Shown piece after piece: positions 44,663 to 56,355 of a DNA stretch of 64,000 bases. Position 1 is the stretch's first letter, and the number at the start of each line of letters is the position of its first letter. The position numbers and the translations under genes were made by a program. Below the pieces are notes generated by a model, which was given only the letters and a program-made list of their open reading frames with translations, searched no databases and was not told the DNA's origin. The stretch comes from Tamarix chinensis. Taxonomy: Eukaryota > Streptophyta > Magnoliopsida > Caryophyllales > Tamaricaceae. The stretch lies in contig CM060173.1 in NCBI GenBank assembly GCA_030549775.1, positions 6,484,501 to 6,548,500 of the forward strand, given 5' to 3'.

Positions 44663-46965
44663 TGTAATACCCCAAAATTCACTAATTTTTTTTAACCAAA
44701 AGAAATTAAATTAAAACCTGTGAATTTTGGGAATGTTACTGCTGTGATCAGTACGGGCTCGGTCCACGACCGTTCCCGTACTAATTACAAGGATAAAAGA
44801 AATTTAATAATCATCATACGTCAAACTCAAGTAAGGCTCAAATAAAACATTAAAATATTTATAAGATAGAAATCAGAGTGCGTGAAAGGACTCACAATCT
44901 AGAGTACATAGTCAGAGTTCCTTAAAAGGAATAAGGTTTACAAATGGTAAAATTTAAGTTTAGGAAAACCCAAAATAAAAATAGATAGTTATAAAGGGAA
45001 ATCCGGCCACACCACTCTCAATCTTCGTGCCGAGTCCATACTCAACACTCAGCCCCGCCTGATGCCTTATGAACATCAAAGGCATCAAAATAGGTATCAC
45101 CAACCTACACAAAGTAAGAGGGGCCTTTTGCTGGTGGGAATGATCAGCACCCATAAAATGGGTGGTCAGTATGTTATGTACTGAGTAAGGTAACCGTACA
45201 CTAAGACCAATACAAAAAAGCACATAATCCGAGCATGATAATACACCAGCATACGATCACTTCAGATAGATAAATAAGAGGCCAAATTATAGGCCGGATA
45301 AATAAATTATTTAACCTCTGATCAGTACTCATTTTACACTATATTTTTGATCAACCCATGCGAGTACAAGAAATCCACTATTATAGCCGGTGGATTAGTT
45401 ACTTATGGGGCAGATTATAACTAACCACTATTATAGTAGGTGGAGCGGTCCTTTATAGGGTGAAACTACACCTAACCACTATTATATGCCGGTGGATTGG
45501 TCTAGACCCAACTCTCATGGTACACTGTAAGTATTTAGTGTCTTTTATGTATCTTATCAAACTTAGGGTTTGGTTTATTGAGCACAAGATCCCCCTCTAT
45601 TGTAGCTAGTGGAGCGGTCACTTATAAGGCAGAACACACCTAACCACGATTATAGCCTATGGATCGGTCACTTATAGGACAGAATGCACCTAACCACTAT
45701 TATATGTCGCCGGATCGGTCTGGCATCGGCTCAATAATCTTCCACTTTACATGATTAATGTTTTACCGTGTCTTATTCAAAAGTTTCACCCTAGACATAC
45801 ATAACTAACTCCGTCTACACTTATCCTCCAAGAGGGTTTGTCCCATATCTTGAGACTTCCGCACCTCTTAACTTACCCTAACATCCTTACCTCATTTCCC
45901 TAACTCACACTAGAAACCCAACTCCCAAGTGTGTGGGTTAAGGCCCATTATTTTATACCTCCAGGTCCACTCACTGCCTCACCCTAGGATTTTCTCCAAA
46001 AACCCTAATTTGGGCCTATGTAGCCCAACCTTCTCCACCTCATAGAACCCAAACTATTTTAACACCTTCATATCACAACCCTTGGATTTAACCCTCATCA
46101 TCTCACTTTACTCCCCAAGTACATGTGTGACCATGAAACCCTGGGTGGCCACACCAAACCCTAGCTAACTATGCCTAACCTTGGCATCCTCATTTCCACA
46201 TATCACCCCTCTATTTCTCACCTTCCACTTTTATTTTCCCATAATGCTCATGCTCATCCCTAACATGTTAATCTTCTATCCTCATCTTATACTCTACTCA
46301 ACCTCATTCATTTTTCTTTTTTACCACCTTATCATATTAGGATTTCCTCCCAAAACCTAGCTCAATTTCCCATGCACCCTTATATTGTCCCACATACTAT
46401 TTTTCACCCAAAGCATCTAATCACCCAAACAACTCCTCCATTACCTTCCTTACACCCCCAAGTCAACTTTTTATACATACACTTTACCCCCATGCAGATC
46501 CTATTCATCCCATGCAAACCCTCAAAGTTTTTCATGCAAAACCCTAAAACTCCTATGCAAACCCTAGATTCTCTTATGCAAAATCCTAGATTCTCCCATG
46601 CAAAACCCTAGATTCTCCCATGCAAAGTTCATCCACTTTATTTTACTTTAAGTCCCCTTTTATTCTTCCACTCACGGATTATGAAACATTTAGGTCAAAC
46701 CCACATTCCTTGGTCAACTTATTTCCCTTTGGTCAACTTACTTCCTCACTTTCCTTTTTCATCCTTTCACCTTATATCATCACATTACTTATCCTAGTAT
46801 GCATGTCCTAAAGGGCCACAATACATCACATCATAATCACAGCATATACATTTTATTCACATGGAATAAGATAACATATGAGCATACCTCAACTCCAAGC
46901 TACACTATTCATAAACTAAACTAATAGCACAAGATACGCAACATATCATTAAACATGGCACCCAA
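44663..46965 (+). mobile_element. Truncated LTR, same family (copy 3)
   Basis: Begins TGTAATACCCCAAAATTC. It shares CAGCACCCATAAAATGGG, ATGTACTGAGTAAGGTAAC and the CCGGTGGA blocks (45365-45735) with the 7726 element. It ends in a TCTCCCATGCAAAACCCTAG minisatellite (46490-46625), then runs into the 850-bp repeat at about 46970. No coding sequence. Confidence 0.7.
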
Positions 46966-46969
46966 GGCA

Positions 46970-47815
46970 TATAAAATGACTTAAAATTTCCTAGACTCAA
47001 AATAACCTAACTCAACCTATAATCAACTTGAAAATAACCCGACTTGAGAACAACTTGACCCACTACAATGCAACCTAAACCCAACTTGATTGCAATGTCT
47101 AAATACAACTCTCATACCCTATTCCTTTTTTTCTTATACTCTATACAATTAACCACTTTAAGACATTAAATAATACATCTATAGTCCAACAATTGTCTAT
47201 ACAATTACAAAGATGATGCTAGTCACATAGACGAACCACGACTTAAACAAATTGACCCAAATCTGGTACCATTATCCCACCAATCCTTAGACCTTTTTAC
47301 ACTAGTTGTTCCTTTTTCCTCACTACGTATACACGAAAGGACCAAGTAACAAATCAGATTTGGTTAGAGTTGGAGACTAGTTTGGATTAAAAGAATGGTT
47401 AGAGGATTAATTATAGTTTATTTTGATTAATTAAATTATAAGAAAGTCTAATAATAGACACTTATTAAAAAAAATATCAATTAAACGTCAAAAATCACAC
47501 AAATTTATGGAAAGGTGTGGAATCATTTTAGAAACTCAAATATATAAAAATATTGGGTATTAGAATTGGTTTGAAGCTTGATGGATGGAAAAAGAGCGAA
47601 TACAATAAAAATGAATAAGTCGTAGAAATATGTTTTTTTTAGGAAATGCACAAAATAAATAATAGGGGATTCAAATTATTATGGATTGATGTGAAATATT
47701 TTTATAAAACCAAAAATATATAAATATTTGTTATAGGAATTCATTTAATAACCAACAGATTAAAAATGGCAAAAATAACTAAAATCGTCTAATCGTGTAA
47801 ATGAATTTTTTCATA
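46970..47815. repeat. Dispersed repeat, copy 2 of the 850-bp pair
   Basis: Direct partner of 36205-37065. The copies differ by scattered substitutions and small indels. Confidence 0.8.
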
Positions 47816-47869
47816 ATTCTGAAATCGCCGAACGTAAAGAAGACAAATGCATTTCAACTTTCCTTATAT

Positions 47870-49030
47870 AAGTGAAATATTAATAATAATATTATTGTTA
47901 TCATTATTCTTGTTAATAACATATATAATATTATTATCCTTATAATTATTTTTCAATAATAATGTTATTATTATTATTTTCTAAAAAATATTATAATAAA
48001 AAAGAATGCAATTATTATTAGATACATTAATGTTAATATAAAATATTAACTTTAAAAATAGTTTTATTATTAGAATTAGTGAAATAAGTAATAATATTAA
48101 GTTTATTGTTATTATTATTTTTGCTACTAATAATATTAATATTCATAATAATAATAATATTGTTAAATTTATTAGTAATATTATTACTAATTACTAATCA
48201 ATATTAATGATAGTGATATTATTAATGTTGATATTAATTAACTACAATATTAAAAATAAAGTTAACAAAAAATGGTAATAATATTAATAATATTTTTGGT
48301 TATACTAACAACAATAATAATATCATTAATATTATTTTTATTAATATTGGTGTGGATAAATATTAATTAATAAAATTTATAAAATATCAAAATTATTATT
48401 ATGATTAAAAATAACAAGCATATTATTATTATTGATAACAATACTACTAATTTTTTAATTGAAAAATATTAGAAAATAATAACATACATTTATTTAAAAA
48501 ACTCAAATAACATGGTTTGGGTTGTTCTTTATTTTTTTTTAAAATTGCATTATAAAATTTTTAATCAGGAAATTAGAAAGCATAAATTATGATCATATTT
48601 TTTATTTATTTTCAAAAAATACTAAAAATATTTTTGAAAAATAATATGATTTTTCCAAATTAAATACACTCTAAAGATCTTGTGTTTTCTTTTTCCGTAT
48701 ATTATCTGCCACTTATAAAGACACGTATACTAGTAAAAAGAATCCTCCCTCCTTATGAAGAATTTTTTTTTGATAATTTATATATTTTTTAAGAACTAAT
48801 AAATATAATATTAAAATTTTATCTACATCCTTGGTTGGAAAATAACAATCTATTTAAAATTTAGATAATAAAAGAAAAAAAATACTGATAATAGAAAAAA
48901 AAAGGTTTTAAATTTTTTACGGTAAAGTTTTTAAATAAAAAATTGTTGGTAAAATAACTTAAATGTTAAAAGAGAATACCTAGCATTAGTATGGTAGAGC
49001 TAGCATTACAAGCGTTGGTGAGCTTGGAAA
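47870..49030. repeat. AT-rich AAT-trinucleotide segment, unit 3
   Basis: Counterpart of 25650-26830 upstream of B3 copy 2, with the same AATAATATTATTATC words and the closing AAGCGTTGGTGAGCTTGG. Non-coding. Confidence 0.65.
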
Positions 49031-49647
49031 CATGGCTGCAGACCTGTAACACCGTTATCGAAAATGAAAAAAAGAAAGACATAGTAAAAACAGGAACCAT
49101 AGAGCACCGATCCAAACCATAGAAAAATGAGATAGCCAGATAGGCATCATTACTTTACTAATTTAGTAGGAGGACTATTAGTTTGGACAAAAAATATAAA
49201 ATATATAAAATATTAAATTATATATAAATTTAACTGATTTTAATTATTTTTTTACTAGTTTCATCGGTTGATTTTTTTTTATTAATTCACCAATTTTTAT
49301 TTATCGTACCAATTTTTAATAGAATTTTATTAATTTTAAAATTTTAAAAATCGGTACATAAAATCAATAAAACTAAACCGACCGATTTTAAGACTAACCT
49401 ACCAGGGAATTACACATCAGAAATTCCAAATTGTTACGAGGAAGTAAGAACGTCGTTTTGTCGACAAGAAAGGGCAGGAAAAACAAAAGAAGGCCGGGTG
49501 GGGTCGTGTAACGTAGACTCCCATTGCTAATTTATAAATTCACTACGTTCACTATCGGTCCTTGTCTGGAACTCAGAATTGAGTGGATTGTTTTCTATTG
49601 ACAGTATTACGGGACGGCCGGTGAGTTCCTTGTGTTGTGATAATTTA
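49031..49647. other. Upstream region of B3 copy 3
   Basis: No gene. 49545-49647 matches 29255-29360, including GGAACTCAGAATTGAGTG and the donor-like GGTGAGTTCC. It is interrupted at about 49648 by the next element. Confidence 0.5.
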
Positions 49648-50039
49648 GATCTCATTTGGTATTATTTATTTTTAATAATTATTTTTAGATTAAAATTATT
49701 TTTATAAATTTATTTTTTAAAAAGTATTTTGATAAGTAACGTATATGTTTGTTTTTATTTTTATTATATAAGTAATTAATATTAAAAAATTATTTATTAT
49801 ACCTTATTAGTGTTTGGTTTTTATTTTTTTATAAAATTACTTTTTATTTTTCATCTTTAATTTTTATCTTTCTATATATATCTTTTGGTAATAATTATTA
49901 TATAAATTATGTAACATTAAATATTAAAAATTATATGAAACATTAAAAAGTAAAAACAAAATATATAAAAATATTACAAAGTACTAAAAATTATAAAATA
50001 AAAATAATAAACAATGGCCCTCTCATCATCACCCAAGGC

Positions 50040-50237
50040 AGACAAGTAAGATCAAAGAAACTAGCAGACGGATCACTAGATAGATCAAAATAGGTGCAAA
50101 TTCTAACTTCACCACAGCTCACTTGGTTCTTTCGCTCCTTTATCGCGGAGTGGCATACCGGAAAAAAGTAAGAAATTGGAATCCCCAACGAACGGGCATT
50201 TTCGGGGACTAGCCCACCATTACTCAATGGGGAAATT
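50040..50237 (-). other. Mitochondrial DNA insert with start of nad3
   Basis: On the minus strand, GAACCAAGTGAGCTGTGGTG precedes a frame reading KLEFAPILIYLVIRLLVSL, which fits the N-terminus of plant mitochondrial NADH dehydrogenase subunit 3. Upstream DNA with TGCCACTCCGCGATAAAGGA fits the nad3 leader as I remember it. The start codon is changed and the frame stops after about 25 codons. It abuts the TPR pseudogene without a gap. This is a nuclear copy of mitochondrial DNA, not a gene. Confidence 0.6.
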
Positions 50238-51368
50238 CTTCGAACAATGCAAAGCAGAGGCCAAATCACAGTGTGCATCAGCATAGTCCGGTTTCATAAA
50301 GATTGCCTCTTCCAAGGCCTTAACTGCTGCCCTATACTCTCCTACCCCAAAAAGGGCACTGCCCAAAAGCTTCAAAGCCCTATAATGCGTAGGATACAAA
50401 ATTGTTGCTTCTCTATAGTGTTCACAAGCACTTAGAACCATTCCTTGGCCTTCAAAGGTGATTCCCAAATTGACATGAATCTGGGGAAGCAGATATGCCC
50501 ACTGGTTTCCACCTGTCTCTACTGCCTCCAAAGCCAACTAGAACTCTTCATTCGCATCTTCGTACTTTCCCAGAGCATACAGACAGTTTCCAGCTCTAAA
50601 ATGAGGCCTAACATCCACAGGTTGCAGCTCACAAGCCCTCTTGAAGCTGACCAAAGCTTCCTTATACAGAAGATTTTCATATAAAACCCTGCCAATCGCC
50701 ATATGCCCATCAAACTCCTCTTCTCTTGACCTAGCCCCATCTACCCTACTCCTTAAAACCCCCAAATCCTTAACAAAAGAGACATAATCATGTCCCGATT
50801 GTACCCAATTCACCCTCCTATTATCGGTAAGTTCTGACGAAGGACCCAATTCCCTGGAGCACCCAGCATCAGAGTAAACATCGGAATTGTCGTTCTTCAC
50901 TTTGCTCTCTTTCAACTGCTTCGACTTCAACCTCTTGATTAGTATCTCCAAATCATTCACAAGCTTCCAAGTATCGTCGAACACAATGCTGTGATTTGGC
51001 CAAGCCGCCCAAGCAGCAGCCCTTAGCTTCTTCTGCGGCTCTAAACCCCTCTCGTCAATAATAGACGACGATGTCAAGGCCTCAGTAATTACATTGTCAT
51101 TGTTAGTAGTAAGGTTGAGCCTAAGGGCTTCGAAATCGCAGTCAACATCACCAGCACCATCATCGTAGGTTCGAAGCAATTCGTCGAAAGTGAGACCCTT
51201 ATCGCCATCAATGAACTCACCGTAGGTACGGAAGACCTCGTCTAAGATGGCATTGATTTGCTCGTCGCTGAACTTAACTCTAGGATTAACAGCCACCACA
51301 TGGGCTGCCATTTTTGACCCATTAAGCCCACCATCTTCATTGACGTCGAATTGGTTGAAGATCTTCAT
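50225..51368 (-). pseudogene. EF-hand/TPR protein (At1g05150-like), truncated
   Basis: Read on the minus strand from ATG 51368, it encodes KIFNQFDVNEDGGLN (EF-hand loop), then VVAVNPRVKFSDEQINAILD, TFDELLRTYDDGAGDVD and AAWAAWPNHSIVFDDTWKL, followed by TPR units (YKEALVSFKRACELQPVDV, HYREATILYPTHYRALKLLG, AAVKALEEAIFMKPDYADAH). The family is a plant calcium-binding tetratricopeptide protein of about 800 residues. Here only about 380 remain. TAG at 50538-50540 interrupts ANEEF-LALEAVE, the usual start (about a dozen residues) is missing, and the 3' half is replaced by mitochondrial DNA. No introns are seen in the retained part. Confidence 0.85.
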
Positions 51369-51832
51369 CAGCAACAGGACTATACAACTGACGAGGATCC
51401 ATCGAACCCTTTACCCGAAATCACTCAACCATCGATTTCGGAAAGAGATGGTAAATCAGCAAATCCTTGATAAGAAGATGAATTTGGAAAAAGGAAAAAA
51501 AATATAGGGTAAACGAAGGCGGAGGTGACTTCTATATTAAAGAGGAAGAGAGAGGAGAGAAAAAGCTGTATACATACGTATGAAAAGGAGAAGAATAAGA
51601 GCTTGAGAGTCGGTTGTGTGTCGCCGTGTATAAAAAGCAATTTTAGTTCAGTACAAAAAGTAAGTTAAATCTACTAATTAATTTTAACTTATAAAAAGTA
51701 ATTTTAAAGAATTAATTTTAAAAATAACTTTTATGAAGTAAAACCAAACAGTAATAATTAATCTAAAATATTTTTTTATAATTAATTATATAAAAAACTA
51801 CTTTTGTTAAGTAAAACCAAACAACCTCTAAA

Positions 51833-52040
51833 TTGATCTTCTATATACTCCACAGAGCTTCTGTTAATATCATCGTAGGTATGATCATTAATCATTTGCT
51901 AACGTTGATTGTCATCAATTCAATGCTATAAACATACTACTGTATATTATATCTGCAACATTCATTTAAATGTTGGTACAATATATATACATATTATACA
52001 TGTGTGCATCAGGTTCTATACCCTCCGAGGATCATCGACA
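51833..52040 (+). other. Upstream region of B3 copy 3, proximal part
   Basis: Matches 29365-29572 of unit 2: TCTTCTATATACTCCACAGAGCTTCTGT, the TCATCGTAGGTATGATCATT words and the GCATCAGGTTCTATACCCTCC leader before the start codon. Confidence 0.6.
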
Positions 52041-52161
52041 ATGTCTGATGTTGCAACTAAGGACGAAATCGAGACAGCTCAGCTTCTTGTAGGGATGAAG
52101 ACGAATGATTTTGCTGTTTGGGCAGCTGCTTTAAGTTCAAGCGCCGTTCCAAGGTGGCCTA
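52041..52161 (+). pseudogene. B3 protein copy 3, exon 1 (first part, split)
   Basis: Encodes MSDVATKDEIETAQLLVGMK through SSSAVPRWP. It is cut after GGTGGCCTA by the Copia element. The rest of exon 1 (57780-57797) and the GTAAGG donor lie on the far side. Removing the element and one GCCTA restores a 139-base exon, the same length as in copies 1 and 2. Confidence 0.85.
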
Positions 52162-52610
52162 TGTTAATTCGTTTTTAACATAAACCCTAAGATCTTGAAC
52201 TGCATGATAATCACAATAAGATTTCGATATAAGAAGGATTAAGAATTACCTCCATTCATCATGGTACGAGGAGATTCTTGATCCTGAAAAGCTTTAGTGA
52301 ATAGTTTCGGTTTCTCTCTCCTCGCCCATAAACCCTAATGTGTTGATAATTACGGCTAGCTTTTGTGATGGACAAAAGCTTATATTTATGGGTGGAGAGA
52401 GGACCGAAATTCTAATTAGGGTTTTCTTTAATTCAATCTCAACCGTCCATCAAGGTAGTGATTTATATGGAATATAACTCCTTAATTAAAACCTGATTTT
52501 GTAGAAAATAGCATTTATCCTATGAAAACGGAATTCCTATAATGACCACAATTTCGGGAAAGGGAAGGACTTGTGGTCCAAGTAAAGGACCTAAAAGTAA
52601 TTTCCTTACA
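52162..52610 (-). repeat. Copia LTR (3' LTR in element orientation)
   Basis: 449 bp, the same length as and seemingly identical to 57326-57774. It begins TGTTAATTCG and ends TTCCTTACA on the plus strand. The internal word TATATTTATGGGTGGAGAG near 52381 is a possible TATA-containing stretch. Confidence 0.93.
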
Positions 52611-52630
52611 GTCTCCCACTTGGTCGATAG
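52611..52630 (-). other. Polypurine tract of the Copia element
   Basis: On the minus strand the bases next to the 3' LTR read CCAAGTGGGAGAC, a typical Copia plus-strand priming site. Confidence 0.75.
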
Positions 52631-53001
52631 GAAGATCCATTAGTGTTTTCATATAGGAGTCATAAGGCGCGCGTTACATGCTAAGCTCTTCTTTAGTCGG
52701 TTAGCATAAGCGTCTTGGCTAATCCGGTTGTCAATGGGAGTCATGGCGTGCACACATCATTCCATAACATGATTCCTTCCATGTACCACATCAGTGACAA
52801 CTTGCATAACTAGACCATAAAAGGAGATTTGCATAATGGTCCCATAATGTCTGTGTTACAAGACTGTTTCTGTTAGCATTCATCCAATCATAAATATGTA
52901 CACAATGGATAACAGAAAGAATATATAGCAGAAGTAGCAATAAATTAAGAGCTCAATAAATGTCAAGTACAAGTACATGATAAAGAGCAGATAAATGATA
53001 A

Positions 53002-55629
53002 CTAGGAACTATCTTCAAGACCCATACTTTGAGTATGTCCCTGAAAGGTCTTTGGAGGTAGTCCTTTTGTGAATATGTCTGCAACCATGAGGTCTGTTCT
53101 TGTATGCTCAATGACAATTTTCTTTAGTCTAACATCCTGCTTCAGTGATAGATATTTAAGGTCCATGTGTTTTGCTCCCTTAGATATCCTGTCATGCTTG
53201 GAGAAGAAAGTTGCAGCTTCATTGTCACAGTACAGAGTTAGTGGCTTAGAGATGAAACTCAAAGCTCCAAACTCAGAGACGAAATTACGCAACCACGCTC
53301 CCTGAATTGCAGCCTCATAACATGCCACGTACTCAGCCTCCATGGTGGATGTGTAAAGCAACTCGGATTTCTGGCTTTTCCATGATATTGCACCTCCAGA
53401 TAAGAGATACACATAGCCAAGAGTGCAGTGTCTAGTGTCAGGACATCCTCCAAAATCTGAATCTGAATAACCAGTCACCTGTAGGTGTCCTGATTTTCTA
53501 TATGTGAGCATGTAGTTCCGTGTTCCCTTTAGGTATCGCAGTACTTTCTTTGCAGCTTTCCAATGAGCTATCCCTGGATTACTTTGAAATCTACCCAACA
53601 TGCCAACAGCATGACTAATGTCAGGCCTCGTACAGACCTGTGCATACATCAAACTCCCTACGAGAGAAGCATAAGGATATGGTGCCATTTCTTTACGTTC
53701 CAACTCGTTCTGTGGACACTGCGTAAGATCAAGCTTATCTCCTTTATGCAGTGGAACAGGACTAGAGGAACAGGTCATCATGCCAAATCTCTCTAGAACT
53801 TTGTCAATATATGCCTTTTGAGACAATCCCAAAATACCAAGTGACCTATCACGGAATATCTCTATTCCTATCACATAGGATGCCTCGCCCATATCTTTCA
53901 TTTCAAAGTTCTTAAAGAGATAAGTCTTGGTTTCATGTAATAAACCAAGGTCACTGCTGGCTAATAAGATGTCATCAACATACAGAACTAAAAATATGAA
54001 CTTGCTCCCACTGATCTTAAGGTATATGCAAGGATCAACGATATTTTCTTTGAAACCAAATTCAGTAATAATTTTATCGAACTTTAGATACCATTGCCTG
54101 GAAGCTTGTTTCAGTCCATATAGTGATTTCTTAAGTTTGCAGACCATGTCTTCCTGACCTTCAATTATGAAGCCTTCAGGTGGACGCATGTAGACTTCCT
54201 CTTGCAAGTCTCCATTAAGAAAGGCGGTTTTGACGTCCATTTGATGTAACTCAAGGTCATAATGAGCTACTAACGCCATGATAATTCTAAGTGAGTCTTT
54301 TCTGGACACAGGAGAAAAAGTCTCAGTATAATCAATACCTTCTTTCTGATTGAAACCTTTGGCAACAAGTCTGGCTTTATGTCGTTCAATATTGCCTTTG
54401 CAATCGCGCTTGGTCTTAAAAACCCACTTACAGCCAACTGCTTTGTGTCCTGGAGGCAATTGAACTACTTCCCATACTTGATTTTCTGCCATAGATTTCA
54501 ATTCATCCTTCATGGCATCGATCCATTTATTAGAATTAACATCTTTAATGGCTTGTGAATAAGAAACCGGGTCTTTCATTGTCCCATCTTCAGATTCTAC
54601 TTGGTAAAGCATATAATCATTGGAAATAGCGGATCTCCTTTGTCTTTGAGACCTTCTTAATGCCGGTTCCACTGGTGTTGCATCCATAGGTTCATTGGCA
54701 ATAATCTCATTATGGAGTTGTGGATTATTCATTGGGTGTTCCTCATTGTTGAATGGTTCAACAATGGGAGGGTTCCCATCTTTCGAAATAGAGGGTAAAG
54801 GAACATGTACCCTTATTTCCTGAATGATCACATCTTGAACTTTATTACTCCCACTGATTTCGCCATTCTCGTAGAATCTGGCATTACCGGTTTCAACAAT
54901 TCTCGTACTATGGTTAGGACAATAAATCCTATATCCTTTGGACTTATCTGGGTAACCTATAAAGTAACCACTGATCGTTTTAAAGTCCAATTTCTTTTCT
55001 TGTGGATTGTAGATTCTAGCTTCAACTGGGCAACCCCAAACTTGGAGATGTCTTAAACTAGGTTTCCATCCTTTCCACAGTTCAAAAGGTGTCTTTGGAA
55101 CTGCCTTACTGGGAACCCTGTTCAAGATGTAAACAGCTGTGCGTAGAGCATCCATCCATAATGATATAGGTAAATTGGCATGACTCATCATGGATCTGAC
55201 CATTTCCATATATGTACGATTTCGCCTTTCAGCTACACCATTTTGCCATGGAGATCCAGGCGTTGTGTATTGGGCAACAATTCCAAGCTTTTGGAGAAGT
55301 TTTGCAAAAGGTCCAGGATGTTGTCCTGTTTCATCATACCTTCCGTAAAATTCACCACCTCTATCTGACCTTATGATTTTCACTTTTCTATCTAGTTGCC
55401 TTTCGACTTCAGTAATGAACACTTGTACAGCATCCACTGACTGAGATTTATCATGCAACAAGTATAGATAACAGTAACGTGAGTAATCATCAATAAAGGT
55501 AATGAAATACTTCTCTCCCCCAAAAGTTGGAACGTCAAAAGGTCCGCAAATATCTGTATGTATTATTTCAAGAAGCTGGGTACTTCTTGTGGCTCCTTTC
55601 TTTGTCCAGGTTTCTTGCAAAATTTGCAC
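53002..55629 (-). CDS. Copia pol: integrase, reverse transcriptase, RNase H
   Basis: Open for 875 codons. The integrase core has HTDICGPF, RSDRGGEF and WQNGVAERRN (the DDE triad). The reverse transcriptase has KWVFKTKRDCKGNIERHKAR, DVKTAFLNGDL and VLYVDDILLAS (YVDD site). The RNase H has GYSDSDFGG, TSTMEAEYVA and YCDNEAA, then HIDLKY-like HMDLKYLSLK and DIFTKGLP. The order is that of Copia. The first codons overlap the end of the gag frame in another phase. In complete elements gag and pol are one frame, so this pol probably cannot be made at a normal level. No protease domain (DSGA) is present anywhere in the element. Confidence 0.93.
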   Translation of the reverse strand: MQILQETWTKKGATRSTQLLEIIHTDICGPFDVPTFGGEKYFITFIDDYSRYCYLYLLHDKSQSVDAVQVFITEVERQLDRKVKIIRSDRGGEFYGRYDETGQHPGPFAKLLQKLGIVAQYTTPGSPWQNGVAERRNRTYMEMVRSMMSHANLPISLWMDALRTAVYILNRVPSKAVPKTPFELWKGWKPSLRHLQVWGCPVEARIYNPQEKKLDFKTISGYFIGYPDKSKGYRIYCPNHSTRIVETGNARFYENGEISGSNKVQDVIIQEIRVHVPLPSISKDGNPPIVEPFNNEEHPMNNPQLHNEIIANEPMDATPVEPALRRSQRQRRSAISNDYMLYQVESEDGTMKDPVSYSQAIKDVNSNKWIDAMKDELKSMAENQVWEVVQLPPGHKAVGCKWVFKTKRDCKGNIERHKARLVAKGFNQKEGIDYTETFSPVSRKDSLRIIMALVAHYDLELHQMDVKTAFLNGDLQEEVYMRPPEGFIIEGQEDMVCKLKKSLYGLKQASRQWYLKFDKIITEFGFKENIVDPCIYLKISGSKFIFLVLYVDDILLASSDLGLLHETKTYLFKNFEMKDMGEASYVIGIEIFRDRSLGILGLSQKAYIDKVLERFGMMTCSSSPVPLHKGDKLDLTQCPQNELERKEMAPYPYASLVGSLMYAQVCTRPDISHAVGMLGRFQSNPGIAHWKAAKKVLRYLKGTRNYMLTYRKSGHLQVTGYSDSDFGGCPDTRHCTLGYVYLLSGGAISWKSQKSELLYTSTMEAEYVACYEAAIQGAWLRNFVSEFGALSFISKPLTLYCDNEAATFFSKHDRISKGAKHMDLKYLSLKQDVRLKKIVIEHTRTDLMVADIFTKGLPPKTFQGHTQSMGLEDSS

Positions 55630-56355
55630 AAGTCTTCCTTCTTTTTCTTCTTGGGTGGTTGATTGACCTCATTAGATCTGGGTGGTGCCCTTTTCTGGCC
55701 TGAATTGTGTTTTATCCCAGCTTTATGTCCAGCTCTTTGAACAAAATGAGCCACTTTAATGCCTTGCTGAGTCAGTCGTGCCTCTTCTTGAACCAGCTTA
55801 TTAGCCAATTCATTCACTGCCCACTTGTCCTTAATAGTGTTGTAGTGAATTTGGAATGGCCCGTACTGAGGAGGTAAACTGTTCAGGATAAATTGGACGA
55901 GAAAAGAATCATCCACAGTCATTCCCAAATTTCTCAACTTAGCTGTGAGGTTGGTCATCTCAATAACATGTTCATGCATTGAGCGAGTACCATCGAACTT
56001 TATGGTTGTAAGATCTGCCATTAGTTTCCCAGCAAGGGACTTGTCTGCAGTCTTAAACCTTTCCTCTATGGCTTTCATGTAATCCTTAGCATTCTCGGGC
56101 TTAGGAAGGGATGTTTTGATGTTGCTGGCTATGGTCATTCGCAGGAACATGATGCTTAGTCTGTCAGATCTCTCCCAAGCATTAAAGAGAGTCTTTTCCT
56201 CAAGGGTACTTTTGTCAGTAAGTGGATCTGGCTTATCTTTGAGGAGGGCCAGATCCAAATCAAGTACTCCTAAGGTGAACTCAACTTGCTCCTTCCATTC
56301 AGAGAAGTTGGTTCCAGTAAGTATAGGGACAGAAGAAGCATGCGAGTTGAGGTGA
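55563..56355 (-). CDS. Copia gag, truncated at the zinc knuckle
   Basis: The frame encodes PILTGTNFSEWKEQVEF from about 56330, then LLKDKPDPLTDKSTLEEK, NAWERSDRLSIMFLRMTI, KLMADLTTIKFDGTRSMHEH and LPPQYGPFQIHYNTIKDKW, a UBN2-type Gag. It ends with a basic stretch and CKFCKKPGQRK, where the expected Gly-His and last Cys of the CCHC knuckle are lost, followed by a stop at 55563. The first in-frame ATG is at 56258, but similarity begins upstream without an ATG. A non-AUG start, a short spliced leader (TTATATTGCAG at 56372-56382 is an acceptor-like word) or a lost start are possible. Confidence 0.85.

Larger units (their letters stand above)
49648..51832. mobile_element. TIR element carrying captured nuclear and mitochondrial DNA
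   Basis: Comparison with B3 unit 2 shows an insertion here: flanks GTGTTGTGATAATTTA and AAATTGATCTTCTATATACT are contiguous in unit 2. The ends read GATCTCATTTGGT and, reverse-complemented, GAGGTTGTTTGGT, imperfect inverted repeats that continue in AT-rich DNA. They resemble the ends of the element at 4177-22832. The cargo is an EF-hand/TPR pseudogene and a nad3-like mitochondrial stretch. A clean target duplication is not visible. Confidence 0.55.

Noticed and set aside
46372..46611. 79-codon frame in LTR copy 3
   Set aside because: Made of Pro/His/Gln codons from the CCATGCAAAACCC minisatellite.
53069..53796. Plus-strand frames across the Copia pol
   Set aside because: Shadows of the 875-codon pol on the minus strand.
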